Below, one piece after another: positions 52,826 to 62,160 of a stretch of 64,000 nucleotides of DNA; the stretch's first letter is position 1, and each line of letters starts with the position of its first letter. The notes under the pieces were generated by a model, which was given only the letters and a program-made list of their open reading frames with translations, had not been told where the DNA came from and made no database searches. The stretch lies in the NCBI GenBank assembly GCA_013177995.1, contig JABLXN010000002.1, positions 1-64,000 of the forward strand, in the 5' to 3' direction. The translations under genes were made by a program, and so were the position numbers. This stretch comes from Brevinematales bacterium (lineage in GTDB: Bacteria; Spirochaetota; Brevinematia; Brevinematales; Thermospiraceae).

Positions 52826-55800
52826 TTATGGTTTGAGGTACGGGCCATCTTCACCAATCTTGCCTGGGCCATTGAGAACATAGATGCGGGCATTTCCCTG
52901 ACCACTACAGGTAGCGGTGAGGGAGCCACCGTTGGCGACTACCTTGGTATCTCCTGTGATGGCATCCCGATAGGTTCCCCCGGGCAGATTGTAGAAGGTG
53001 GCGCTTCCTGAGATAGTCACAAGGGCGAAACTATCAATGCCACGAGCGGGGTCGGTGAAGCGTCTCTTGAATGCCATACCATCTCCGGAGATATAGGCCG
53101 TGGAATATTGACCCTTCTGCAGGGCTGGTATTCTCCGGCGGATCATGTTGAGCCTTCGGATATGCTGGGCAAGCGGGTAGGAGAGGGTACTTGCTACCGT
53201 TCCGGATGCCGTATAAACCCCATAATCAGAGGCCGTGACAGTTCCCTCTAAATAGTTGCCAAAATAGGCACGGCCTGTGTTGGCAAGTGGACCACTGGCC
53301 CCAAGATCACATGGAGCACCCTTTTTGAATTCTACTTCTGTACCATAGTAAATGCAGGGTATACCCCGGAAGGTGAACATCAACGTGAGGTTTTCTGCCC
53401 AATCCGCCTGACTGCCGTTGTAACGGGTGTTCATATCAGGACCATAGTCGTGTGAGTCCACATACACCACATTCCAGGTGGCATCACTATAATAATGGTC
53501 TGTGCCTACAGCTAAATTGAAGGCATCACGAGCGCGACCAAAATTCCAGTGCATAGGAAAGTCGATAACATCAAGACCCGAGCGACGAGACCAGTCTGGT
53601 GTGTGGTATTCATTCTCATATTGTCCCCTGAGACGGTGGTTATCACTTGTTGGTTGAAGAGCAATGGTACTGCTGTCATAGTTATCATCCCAGAGTTGCT
53701 TGGTAGAGTTCGTGTTCTGGGCAAGTGTTCCCCAGGCGTAGGTTTTGGATTCTTTCCATGTGTAGAAAGGTGTGGAAATAATAGGCTTTTCAAAATTCCA
53801 TATTCCTCTGTAGCGGGTACAAACCTCTCCAAAGATATAGAAGTTTTCTCCCCCTCTTTGTTTGAATTGGGGAATAAACTCCTTGTTGAAGGTGAGGCGG
53901 GAGATATGTTTCACTGTGTCAATACGGAAGCCGTCCACCCCCCAGTCGATGTACTGGTAGTAGGCTTCTCTGAGATACTGAGCTACCACAGGATTTTCGG
54001 TGTTAAGGTCGACACAATCTCCAGCGATCTGGGCGGTCTGGACGGTATAATCTTCCCATCCGAGGTTTTTCTCGTGGTGGTAGATGTGATCCACATCTGT
54101 CCAGTCCTCTTTCATGGCTGTGATTCTGGCACTATACTGGAGTCCAGCACTGAGGGAGTCATAATTAGCAGGTAACCGATTGGTATAAGGTCCTTTGGTA
54201 AAAGCATTGCTATAGGGTTCGGCCTGACGACGATAGAACATGGGATAAATATTCTCTTCCCCAAAGTTTCCCGTGTGATTGAGGACGATGTCCTGAATGA
54301 TCTTGATGCCCTTGGCATGGGCAGCCTGAATAAGTCTTCGATAGCTATCCTCAGCCGTGGCATCCTGAGAACTCTTGTAACGGTAATCTACCTTTTTGTG
54401 ATTGATGGCATGATAGCCATGATAGTCCATACCACTGGCGTTTTGAACCACAGGAGTGATCCAGATAGCAGAGAAACCAAGGGCTTTGATGTAGTCAAGT
54501 TTCTGGATGATACCCTCAAAATCTCCTCTCCAAGCAGGGTCATTGGGATAGTTGCCTGCGGCCATATCATCCCAGCAGTACACATTGTTTGCAGGATCTC
54601 CATCGTAGAAACGGGTGGTAATCAAGAAGTAAATGGTTTCTTCACGGAAATCGCCTGTACGAGTGTTGGTGATTACTGTTACCGTAAAGTTAGTGGTGCT
54701 ACTTGCTCCGTTGTTATCGGTTATTGTCAGGGTGACCTGGAAGGTTCCCGGAGAGAAGTAGCGGTTGGAGACCACCGCACCACTTCGTGTGCTGTATTCT
54801 GCCCCTGTGAATGTCCAGGAGTATGATACGATGGTTCCATTGGGGTCAAAGGAGGCCGAGGCATTGAAGCCAAAAGAATTGGAAACCATGCCGTAGGTAT
54901 CAGCAGAGAACTGAATGACAGGAGGCAGGTTAGTATTTGAGGTGATCACCGTGATAGAACTGGACCAGTTGCTATTACCGGCACCGTCAATGGCTAAGGC
55001 CTTGATGGTATGTGGACCATTGGTGCTATAGGCACTATTCCATGTGGTCTGATAAGGGGAAGAGGTGATAGTTCTGAGAAGCACATTATCCACGTAGAAG
55101 CTTACGGATTCGATCACCCCTGTGTTATCACTCGCGGCTGCTACCAGCAAAACTTCTCCTGTAACCTGGCTACCGGCGGATGGGGAAACAAGGCTTACCT
55201 CTGGTGGAACAGGGTCATCGGGATCACAGAGATACCATTTTCCGGTGATTTTACCTCCACTGATACCATTGGTGATAAACCAGTACTCACCAGGAGCCGT
55301 CAAAGAGAGATCTACCGTTTGAGGACTTCCCGATTGGCTGAAAATAAGATTGACAGAGGTGGCGTTGGTGAAGACAAAACGATACCAACTTCCACTTTCA
55401 GCTGTCATACTTTTGCCTGGCCAGCTTACCGTCGGCATACTGCCGGCAGGGGAGACATTCCAGTAATACACAGAAGGCGTTGTCCATCCAGAGGGATTTT
55501 TGAAGTGAACAATGATTCCTCCCTGGAAATCGGCGGTGAAAGTGATTGTGTTTGTGGAAGAGGAATTACCTGCGTGATCTTTTGCATATACCTTGAGGGT
55601 ATGAGAACCAGCTGTGAGGCTGAAGGTGCGTGAGAAAGAGGTGGTACCACTGGCTTCTACAAAATCTCCCCCATCAAGGGAAAGGTACACCTTGCTTACC
55701 CCGGAGAGGGTATCACTGGCATTTCCTGTTACGGTAAGAGAACTGGAAAGCCAACTTTGGCCGTCCGTTGGGGTGGTGACGGAAACAGAAGGAGGTGTGG

Positions 55801-56755
55801 TATCTCTTACGATGATTCGTGAAGAAGCATTGGTTTTGTTAGCGGAAGAAATGGCGGCAACTTCAATAGAGTTACTTCCTTCGGAGAGGGTGACTATATA
55901 CGACCAGGAAGTGGTTCCTGTGGTATTTTGCCATGAGCCACCATTGAGGCGAACGATGACTTTGGAGATGCTTGCGCCATCAACTGACGCTGTTCCCTGT
56001 ACGGTGAGAGAGGAAACGTTGGTGAGAATATCCACAGAAGGGGTAGTGATAACCACAGAAGGCATTCCCACAATAGCGGTGAAAGTGACTGTGTTGGTGA
56101 CTGAAGTATTGCTGGCTATATCTAAGGCGTAAATACTGAGGGTATGCGTGCCTTCATCAAGAGAAATATTGGTGGCAAAATTTTGACTTGTTCCACTGAG
56201 AGAAAGAGAATTCCAGGCCTGGGTATCTATCTTATACACAAGGGCAAGAAGTCCGCTATTATCAGAAGCACTCCCTGAGATTTCGAGAGAGGTCCCTGTG
56301 ATATGGTTATTCGTTGGGGAAAGAAGGTTCAGCGAGGGACGGACATTATCCTGAAGGGCGAGGGAGATATTTGTCTTGGCTGAGAGACCCAAGTTGCCAC
56401 TTCTATCCTCAGCAAGAAGAGAGAGTTCATAGGTACCAGCTGAGAGATTCGCAGAAAATTGCACATCTCCATAATGTTTTCCACTGGATATTCCCTGGGT
56501 GATGTTGGTAACCGTATTGCCGGCCTGTTTAATGAGAAGAGAAACCTTGACAACGGTGTCGTTATCACTCCAGCCGGCTGTGACTGACAACGTCGTTCCA
56601 CTCAGGGAAAGAGAATTGAACGCAACGATGGGGGTTTCCCGATCTTCATAAGAAGAGGAAACAGGACCAGAGACATCCTTCATCAGCTGACACCCTGAAA
56701 ACACCATTCCCACCAGAAGCAAGCCTAACCACCTGCTCCACCATACTTTCTTCAT
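52826..56755 (-). CDS. Multidomain alpha-amylase-family (GH13) lipoprotein
   Basis: A 1309-residue exported lipoprotein (lipobox VFSGC, Cys22). Domains in order are four Ig-like modules (about 40-410), a starch-binding CBM-like module (about 411-508; VHFKNPSGWTTPSVYYWN), one more Ig-like (515-605), a PKD domain (605-700; ASASFDPNGTIVSYSWTF) and the GH13 barrel (about 702-1220) with a beta C-terminal domain. Catalytic residues are visible: nucleophile Asp in DGFRIDTVKH (about 943), acid/base Glu in IFGEVC (about 974) and the third Asp in VDSHDYGPD (about 1098). It should cleave alpha-1,4-glucans at the cell surface. The ATG at 56755 has GGAGGAAGG upstream. First gene of a three-gene operon. 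Confidence 0.92.
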   Translation of the reverse strand: MKKVWWSRWLGLLLVGMVFSGCQLMKDVSGPVSSSYEDRETPIVAFNSLSLSGTTLSVTAGWSDNDTVVKVSLLIKQAGNTVTNITQGISSGKHYGDVQFSANLSAGTYELSLLAEDRSGNLGLSAKTNISLALQDNVRPSLNLLSPTNNHITGTSLEISGSASDNSGLLALVYKIDTQAWNSLSLSGTSQNFATNISLDEGTHTLSIYALDIASNTSVTNTVTFTAIVGMPSVVITTPSVDILTNVSSLTVQGTASVDGASISKVIVRLNGGSWQNTTGTTSWSYIVTLSEGSNSIEVAAISSANKTNASSRIIVRDTTPPSVSVTTPTDGQSWLSSSLTVTGNASDTLSGVSKVYLSLDGGDFVEASGTTSFSRTFSLTAGSHTLKVYAKDHAGNSSSTNTITFTADFQGGIIVHFKNPSGWTTPSVYYWNVSPAGSMPTVSWPGKSMTAESGSWYRFVFTNATSVNLIFSQSGSPQTVDLSLTAPGEYWFITNGISGGKITGKWYLCDPDDPVPPEVSLVSPSAGSQVTGEVLLVAAASDNTGVIESVSFYVDNVLLRTITSSPYQTTWNSAYSTNGPHTIKALAIDGAGNSNWSSSITVITSNTNLPPVIQFSADTYGMVSNSFGFNASASFDPNGTIVSYSWTFTGAEYSTRSGAVVSNRYFSPGTFQVTLTITDNNGASSTTNFTVTVITNTRTGDFREETIYFLITTRFYDGDPANNVYCWDDMAAGNYPNDPAWRGDFEGIIQKLDYIKALGFSAIWITPVVQNASGMDYHGYHAINHKKVDYRYKSSQDATAEDSYRRLIQAAHAKGIKIIQDIVLNHTGNFGEENIYPMFYRRQAEPYSNAFTKGPYTNRLPANYDSLSAGLQYSARITAMKEDWTDVDHIYHHEKNLGWEDYTVQTAQIAGDCVDLNTENPVVAQYLREAYYQYIDWGVDGFRIDTVKHISRLTFNKEFIPQFKQRGGENFYIFGEVCTRYRGIWNFEKPIISTPFYTWKESKTYAWGTLAQNTNSTKQLWDDNYDSSTIALQPTSDNHRLRGQYENEYHTPDWSRRSGLDVIDFPMHWNFGRARDAFNLAVGTDHYYSDATWNVVYVDSHDYGPDMNTRYNGSQADWAENLTLMFTFRGIPCIYYGTEVEFKKGAPCDLGASGPLANTGRAYFGNYLEGTVTASDYGVYTASGTVASTLSYPLAQHIRRLNMIRRRIPALQKGQYSTAYISGDGMAFKRRFTDPARGIDSFALVTISGSATFYNLPGGTYRDAITGDTKVVANGGSLTATCSGQGNARIYVLNGPGKIGEDGPYLKP

Positions 56756-56981
56756 TATCCTTCCTCCGAAAAACAAAAGTAACCGTTTTCATATTTGTTT
56801 CACGGTCCACATATAATACGAAAAGAACAGGGAAAAACTGCAATTTTTTTCAAAAAAATTTTTTCTAAGTTTATTTCCTGTAAAGAGATAAGAAGTAGAA
56901 ACCCTGTGCATTTTGCATAAAAAAAGTTCATAATAGAATATTTTTGTGCATTCTTTTCACAGGTCAAAAAAAAGAAGAAAT

Positions 56982-57010
56982 TTGCATTTTCGATTTCTTT
57001 GCCTTATAGT
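56982..57010 (+). promoter_or_regulatory. Promoter of the REC-PilZ gene
   Basis: TTGCAT (56982-56987), 17 bp, TATAGT (57005-57010), 40 bp before the ATG. The other ~200 bp of this divergent gap are AT-rich. On the minus strand a TATTAT preceded by TTGCAG at 19 bp near 56810-56845 is a weak candidate for the amylase promoter. Confidence 0.6.
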
Positions 57011-57049
57011 GAATTTGTCAATAACAGGACTTTATCTCAAGGAAGGTCT

Positions 57050-57892
57050 ATGGAGATACTCATTGTTACCCAATCTTTTTATGTTCGAAACCAGTTTGTC
57101 AATACCTTTTATCCACGGGGAGTGACGGTTTATCATACGGATAACGCCGAACAACTTCTTGAAAAGCTCAGACTCTATCCTGGTATTGAGTTTGTTTTTA
57201 TTGATGTGATTCATGAGGAGTATGCTCAGGCCCTGGATATTTTAGCAAAGGTAAAGGCCTTTGCCGTGACACAGAATCGCAAGATTTTTGCCCTTTTGAT
57301 TTATGTGGCTATTGACAAGTCTATTGCCGCCAAGGCCATTGAACACGGGTGTGTGGGGTTTGTGAAAAGTAATGTAGGTGGAGATGATCTCTTTCTCTAT
57401 ACGATGCAACTCTATCAGAAGCTCAAAGGGACACCTCCAGAACGGAAGTATGTTCGTATTTCTCTTGATCCATCCAATCCCAATGAACGGATAGGTATCA
57501 AGTTTCGTTCGCCAATCAATTCTCAGCTCCTGGTGGGGGTGATTCGGGATATTAGTTTTGGGGGCCTCGCTGTGGAACTGGTGGGGATGTTTCCTCAGGA
57601 GGCGTTGGCGGTCAATACCCAGATTACCAATATCCGGTTTATGCTCGATGATAGGGATGTGTATGCTGATGCCACGGTGGTTGCTTACGATTACCGGAAG
57701 CGGTTTTGTGCCCTGCGGTTTACCTATCTCAGTCATGATGATCAGGAGATTTTGGCTTCTTTTATTTTCAATCGTGTTTCTCTGGGGGGTGTTCCTGGTC
57801 CTCGTCCTTCGGGGGAAGAATCAAGTGGCGGAAACGAAGGGAAAGAAGGGGAATCCTCTCCTTCTGAACCAAAATCATCCTCTGAAGGATAG
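57050..57892 (+). CDS. Receiver-like plus PilZ domain protein (c-di-GMP effector)
   Basis: A 280-residue cytoplasmic protein. Residues 1-125 resemble a response-regulator receiver (EILIVTQSFYVRNQF, FVFIDVIHEE, GFVKSN), with an Asp in the acceptor strand but without the usual acidic pair. Residues about 140-250 form a PilZ domain with RKYVR and DISFGG, the two c-di-GMP-binding motifs. A low-complexity Gly/Glu/Ser tail follows. It is the likely receiver of c-di-GMP made by the cyclase at 36385. nadC starts three bases after its stop. Confidence 0.85.
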   Translation: MEILIVTQSFYVRNQFVNTFYPRGVTVYHTDNAEQLLEKLRLYPGIEFVFIDVIHEEYAQALDILAKVKAFAVTQNRKIFALLIYVAIDKSIAAKAIEHGCVGFVKSNVGGDDLFLYTMQLYQKLKGTPPERKYVRISLDPSNPNERIGIKFRSPINSQLLVGVIRDISFGGLAVELVGMFPQEALAVNTQITNIRFMLDDRDVYADATVVAYDYRKRFCALRFTYLSHDDQEILASFIFNRVSLGGVPGPRPSGEESSGGNEGKEGESSPSEPKSSSEG

Positions 57893-57895
57893 GTT

Positions 57896-58780
57896 ATGGA
57901 ATATTTTCCTTTTCGTCTGGAAAAAATACCAGAGGAACTTGTAGATGAGGCCATCCGACGGGCTCTTGAGGAGGACTTGGGAGAAGAGGGGGATATTACC
58001 ACGTTAGCCACTCTCGGGACTACTCCCCGGATAAAAAGGGCTTTTATTCTGGCCAAGGAAGAGGGTGTGGTATGTGGTGTGGATGTGATGAGGCGAACGT
58101 TTTCTCTTGTTGATTCTTCTTTGCGTGTGGAATGTTTGGTTCATGATGGAGAATGGATACAGAAGGGCAAGGTGATAGCGGAAATACACGGACCTGTTCA
58201 ATCGATTCTCACAGGGGAAAGGGTGGCACTCAATTTCTTGGGTTTTATGAGTGGTATTGCGACAAAAACAGCCCGTATTGTGGAGAAACTGCAGGGGACA
58301 AAATTGCGACTTCTCGATACCAGAAAGACTCTCCCCGGTCTTCGGGTGTTTGAGAAGTATGCTGTGACTGTAGGAGGGGGGTATAACCATCGGTATGGGC
58401 TGTATGATATGATCCTCATCAAAGAAAACCACAGGGTAGCTGCGGGAGGGATTTCTCCCGCTGTGGAACGGGCTAAGCGTCTCTATCCACAAAAGCTGAT
58501 TGAGGTTGAGGTTTCCACTCTTGAGGAAGTACGAGAGGCTCTTGGTACCTCTGCGGATATTCTGATGTTAGATAACATGAGTGATGAGGAGATTTCCCGC
58601 GCGGTAGCAATAGTGAGTGGTCAAAAAAAACTTGAGGCTTCCGGAAATATGACGGAGGAGAGGATTCTCAGGCTTGCTCATAGTGGCGTCGATTTTGTTT
58701 CTATGGGGGCTCTTACGCATACCCTGTCTCCTTTAGATGTCTCTCTCCTCATGGAAGAGTTTGTCTACGGCGAGAGATGA
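57896..58780 (+). CDS. nadC: Nicotinate-nucleotide pyrophosphorylase (carboxylating)
   Basis: A 294-residue quinolinate phosphoribosyltransferase acting after NadA. Motifs are EEDLGEEGDITT at the start, ERVALNFLGFMSGIAT, LLDTRKTLPGLRVFEKYAV (in part) and VGGGYNHRYGLYDMILIKENH. The C-terminal EVEVSTLEE and MLDNMSDEE are also present. Although nadA is 8 kb away, the two complete the quinolinate branch except for nadB. Confidence 0.96.
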   Translation: MEYFPFRLEKIPEELVDEAIRRALEEDLGEEGDITTLATLGTTPRIKRAFILAKEEGVVCGVDVMRRTFSLVDSSLRVECLVHDGEWIQKGKVIAEIHGPVQSILTGERVALNFLGFMSGIATKTARIVEKLQGTKLRLLDTRKTLPGLRVFEKYAVTVGGGYNHRYGLYDMILIKENHRVAAGGISPAVERAKRLYPQKLIEVEVSTLEEVREALGTSADILMLDNMSDEEISRAVAIVSGQKKLEASGNMTEERILRLAHSGVDFVSMGALTHTLSPLDVSLLMEEFVYGER

Positions 58781-58860
58781 GATTTTTCTTCTCAGACTTT
58801 GAGGCTACAGCGATGCTTTCACCAATTCTCACCTGGTTGATAGGCTGAAAAAAAAGCCTC

Positions 58861-60849
58861 TTACGAAGAGACTTCTTGGTCTTCCTTCTTTTGTTTCAAT
58901 TCTTCTATCTGATCGCGTACAAAAGCGGCCTTTTCAAACTCAAGGGATTCGGCATAGTGGAACATGAGTTTTTCCATTTCCTGAATGAGGCGTTTTTTGT
59001 CGGGGATGGAACGCTTGAGTTTTTCTATTTCATCAGCCTTTTCTTCGGTTTCTTTGAGTTTTCTTTCAAGAATGTCCGCAATCTCTTTTTTCACACTCGT
59101 GGGAGTGATGTTATGCTCTTTGTTGTAGGCCATCTGGATCTGTCGGCGACGGTTGGTTTCATTTATAGCCTGCTGCATACTCTCCGTCATTTGCTCAGCG
59201 TACATGATCACCTTTCCATTTACATGGCGGGCACTTCTTCCAATGATCTGAATCAGGGAGCGGGCGGACCTGAGAAATCCCATCTTGTCCGCATCAAGGA
59301 TAACGACTAATGAAACCTCAGGGAGATCAATACCTTCTCTCAAGAGATTGATGCCCACAATGACATCATAGATCCCCATGCGGAGTTTTTTGAGGATTTC
59401 TACTCTTTCAATGGTTTCTACCTCAGAATGGATGTAAGCAACCTTGATGTTTTGATCCAGAAGATATTGTGTGAGGTCCTCAGCCATCTTTTTGGTGAGA
59501 GTCGTGATGATAGAACGTTCCCCCTGGGCGGTGCGTAGGCTGACCTCTCGAATGATATCCTCGATCTGTCCTGTTGTTGGTCGTACCTCAACCTCCGGGT
59601 CAACAAGACCGGTGGGTCGGATGATCTGTTCGACAATAGCCTCACTATGAGTGAGCTCATATTCCGCCGGCGTAGCCGAGACATAAAGCACATGGTCCAA
59701 AAGACCATCAAACTCCTCAAATCTCAGGGGACGGTTATCAAGAGCAGAGGGAAGTCGAAAACCAAAATCCACAAGGGTTTTCTTGCGAGAATAGTCTCCA
59801 TGAAACATACCATTGATCTGGGGAATAGTCTGGTGGGATTCATCGAGGATGGTAAGAAATGGCCTTGGGAAATAATCTAACAACACAAATGGGCGTTCCC
59901 CTGGTTTTCGAAAAGAAAGATGACGGGAGTAGTTTTCTATCCCGTTGCAGTAGCCAAGTTCAAGAAGCATCTCGATATCGTACCTTGTTCGTGTTTCAAG
60001 CCGGTAGGCTTCGATGGTTTTGTTTTCTGCCTTGAGTTCAGCCACTCTCATGGAGAGTTCTTCTTCTATAGATTCTATAGCCAATTTGAGTTTGTCCTGT
60101 GTGGTGAGGAAGAGTTTGGCGGGGTAGATGACAATGCGGTCCAGTTCTTCGATGAGTTGTCCTGTAATCAGATGGAGGCGTTTGATGGCCTCGATTTCGT
60201 CGCCAAACATCTCTATTCGAATAATCTCACGAGAATACGCCGTATGGATATCAATCACATCCCCTTTCACACGGAAGGAAGCGCGAGAGAGTTCTATATC
60301 GGCCTTCTCATATTGAATCTGGACGAGGTGAGAGAGAATGCTGTCCCTGTCGATGATCATTCCTTTTTTGAGGAGAAGCATCAGTTCCTTGTAGTCTGTG
60401 GGAGCTCCTAGTCCATAGATACAGGAAACCGAAGCGACGACGATAACATCTCGTCTATCCATAAGAGAGGCGACCGCTGAGACACGCATACGGTCAATCT
60501 CATCGTTGATACTGGCGTCTTTTTCGATGTAAAGGTCACGCTGTGGGACATAAGCTTCTGGCTGATAATAATCATAATAAGACACAAAGTATTCCACCGC
60601 ATTTTCTGGAAAAAAGTCCCGAAACTCACGGTACAACTGGGCGGCCAAGGTTTTGTTATGAGACATGATGAGGGTAGGATACTGGAGGGCCTGAATAACA
60701 TGCGCCATGGTGAAGGTCTTGCCACTTCCCGTGACACCGAGAAGTACCTGCCGCTTTTTGCCTTCGCTAAAGTTTCTTACCAAGGCTTCAATGGCTTTGG
60801 GTTGATCTCCTGCCGGTTGAAAAGGGGCATGAACACGAAAGGAAGGCAT
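58861..60849 (-). CDS. uvrB: Excinuclease ABC subunit B
   Basis: A 662-residue damage-verification helicase of nucleotide excision repair. Walker A is GVTGSGKTFTMAHV, the beta-hairpin is YYDYYQPEAYVPQRDLYIEK, motif II is LDESHQT and motif VI is QIIGRSARHVNGK. The C-terminal UVR motif (SLEFEKAAFVRDQIEEL) binds UvrC/UvrA. It overlaps no gene but starts three bases after the lipoprotein gene, so it is cotranscribed with it. Confidence 0.97.
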   Translation of the reverse strand: MPSFRVHAPFQPAGDQPKAIEALVRNFSEGKKRQVLLGVTGSGKTFTMAHVIQALQYPTLIMSHNKTLAAQLYREFRDFFPENAVEYFVSYYDYYQPEAYVPQRDLYIEKDASINDEIDRMRVSAVASLMDRRDVIVVASVSCIYGLGAPTDYKELMLLLKKGMIIDRDSILSHLVQIQYEKADIELSRASFRVKGDVIDIHTAYSREIIRIEMFGDEIEAIKRLHLITGQLIEELDRIVIYPAKLFLTTQDKLKLAIESIEEELSMRVAELKAENKTIEAYRLETRTRYDIEMLLELGYCNGIENYSRHLSFRKPGERPFVLLDYFPRPFLTILDESHQTIPQINGMFHGDYSRKKTLVDFGFRLPSALDNRPLRFEEFDGLLDHVLYVSATPAEYELTHSEAIVEQIIRPTGLVDPEVEVRPTTGQIEDIIREVSLRTAQGERSIITTLTKKMAEDLTQYLLDQNIKVAYIHSEVETIERVEILKKLRMGIYDVIVGINLLREGIDLPEVSLVVILDADKMGFLRSARSLIQIIGRSARHVNGKVIMYAEQMTESMQQAINETNRRRQIQMAYNKEHNITPTSVKKEIADILERKLKETEEKADEIEKLKRSIPDKKRLIQEMEKLMFHYAESLEFEKAAFVRDQIEELKQKKEDQEVSS

Positions 60850-60852
60850 ATT

Positions 60853-61956
60853 CTACTGACTGGTGCTGGCGTATCGAAGGGAGAAACATACCACCTTGGC
60901 CGGAGAGGAGAAGGGAATGAAAATATAGTTCTGGTAAATATCCATGGGAAGTTTGAGACCTGTTTTCTGGATACTCCCTAAGTACCGCTGGAAGAGAAGC
61001 CTTCCTGTTGAGGCATCATAGACGCCGATGTTCCCTGTGTCATCAAGAGAAAAGATAACCTGGTAACTACTATTGTACACAAGGGGGGCATAACTAATAG
61101 GAGCGTAGGTAGCTACAGACCATACTTGATTGCCGGCGTTATCGTAGGCACGGATACCACCATTAAAGGTTTCCGCCGAAGGGACAAAAAGAGAGAGGGA
61201 GGTTGAGGCCATTGAACTTTTGACGGGGAAGGTTTTGAAAAGGGAAAGAGAAGGTGTGGTATCACTTCGGAGAAGGGAAGTACTTGAACCTATATACAGG
61301 GCGGTGTTCCATGCCAAGAAACTTCCGGTGGGGTTGGCGGTGTGGGTCCCACTATTGATGGCGGAAAAGCTTGAGCTATATTTTTGAATTCTGGTGGAGT
61401 TGTCTGTTTCACGAATGAGGGCATAATACTCTGTGCCTATTCTTTCCATAGCGATAATACCATTAAGAAGAGAATAGGTGGTACTGAGATTTCCGTTATT
61501 TGAGACCATCACAGCCTGACTGGAGGAGTAGAGGAGCATCCCATCAGGGGTGGCAAGAAAACGATTGGGGAGAGGTTTGATGGGAAAACTTCGCTGTAAA
61601 GAGATGGCCCCATTGAGAGTATCCACGGTATAGATGACGCTTCCCTGGGCACCGGTATTGGAGTATCCCACCACATACAGGGTATTGTCTATAGGCAAGA
61701 TGGTGGTGATGGTAAGAGGTGGGGTAATCTTCCACCGGAGAAGTCCACTTCCTGCATCAAGAGCATACAGAGTACCCCCTTCATCGGCAAAGAGGACAAG
61801 ATTCTGAGAGGGCATGGTTTCTATGCCAATGGTGATGGGAAGAGGGGTGTAATACTCCCAGAGGATACCGTTCTCATCAACAGTATCCAGGATGGTACAG
61901 GCACTGAAGAAAGCGACTATCCCCATCCAGAACACGATTTTTCTATGAAATTTCAT
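60853..61956 (-). CDS. Beta-propeller (PQQ-like) lipoprotein
   Basis: A 367-residue lipoprotein (FFSAC, Cys20). The rest has PQQ/BamB-like propeller repeats: NLVLFADEGGTLYALDAGSG, then LYVVGYSNT, LFVPSAETFNGGIRAYDNAG and IGVYDASTGRLLF. This pattern recalls BamB, but length and spacing are not decisive and no bam gene is adjacent. AAGGAGG precedes the ATG. It shares a transcript with uvrB. Confidence 0.72.
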   Translation of the reverse strand: MKFHRKIVFWMGIVAFFSACTILDTVDENGILWEYYTPLPITIGIETMPSQNLVLFADEGGTLYALDAGSGLLRWKITPPLTITTILPIDNTLYVVGYSNTGAQGSVIYTVDTLNGAISLQRSFPIKPLPNRFLATPDGMLLYSSSQAVMVSNNGNLSTTYSLLNGIIAMERIGTEYYALIRETDNSTRIQKYSSSFSAINSGTHTANPTGSFLAWNTALYIGSSTSLLRSDTTPSLSLFKTFPVKSSMASTSLSLFVPSAETFNGGIRAYDNAGNQVWSVATYAPISYAPLVYNSSYQVIFSLDDTGNIGVYDASTGRLLFQRYLGSIQKTGLKLPMDIYQNYIFIPFSSPAKVVCFSLRYASTSQ

Positions 61957-61998
61957 ATTTGCCTCCTTGGGTTATGTTTTGGCCTTTTCTCAAAAAGG

Positions 61999-62056
61999 TT
62001 GCTCTTTTTCTCTTTCAATGCTATAATAGTATAGATACATCAAGAGAAAAAATCAA
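61999..62056. promoter_or_regulatory. Overlapping divergent promoters
   Basis: Plus strand: TTGCTC (61999-62004), 17 bp, TATAAT (62022-62027), for the phosphatase gene. Minus strand: TTGATT (62056-62051), 17 bp, TATACT (62033-62028), for the lipoprotein/uvrB unit. The two -10 hexamers abut (62022-62027 and 62028-62033), so polymerase cannot occupy both at once. Confidence 0.75.
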
Positions 62057-62160
62057 GTGAAAATATTTTTTCTTCTCTATTAATATTACGCTTCTGAGTG
62101 GCGAAAAAGGAAATAGAAAAAAGAAAAAAGTTGAGAGAAGTGGAAAGAAGAGAGGGTAAT

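Noticed and set aside
58781-58860. A possible terminator (AGGCT...AGCCT around a T/A-run) between nadC and uvrB
   Set aside because: The stem is only five bases and the T-run lies in the loop, so it does not form a standard terminator.
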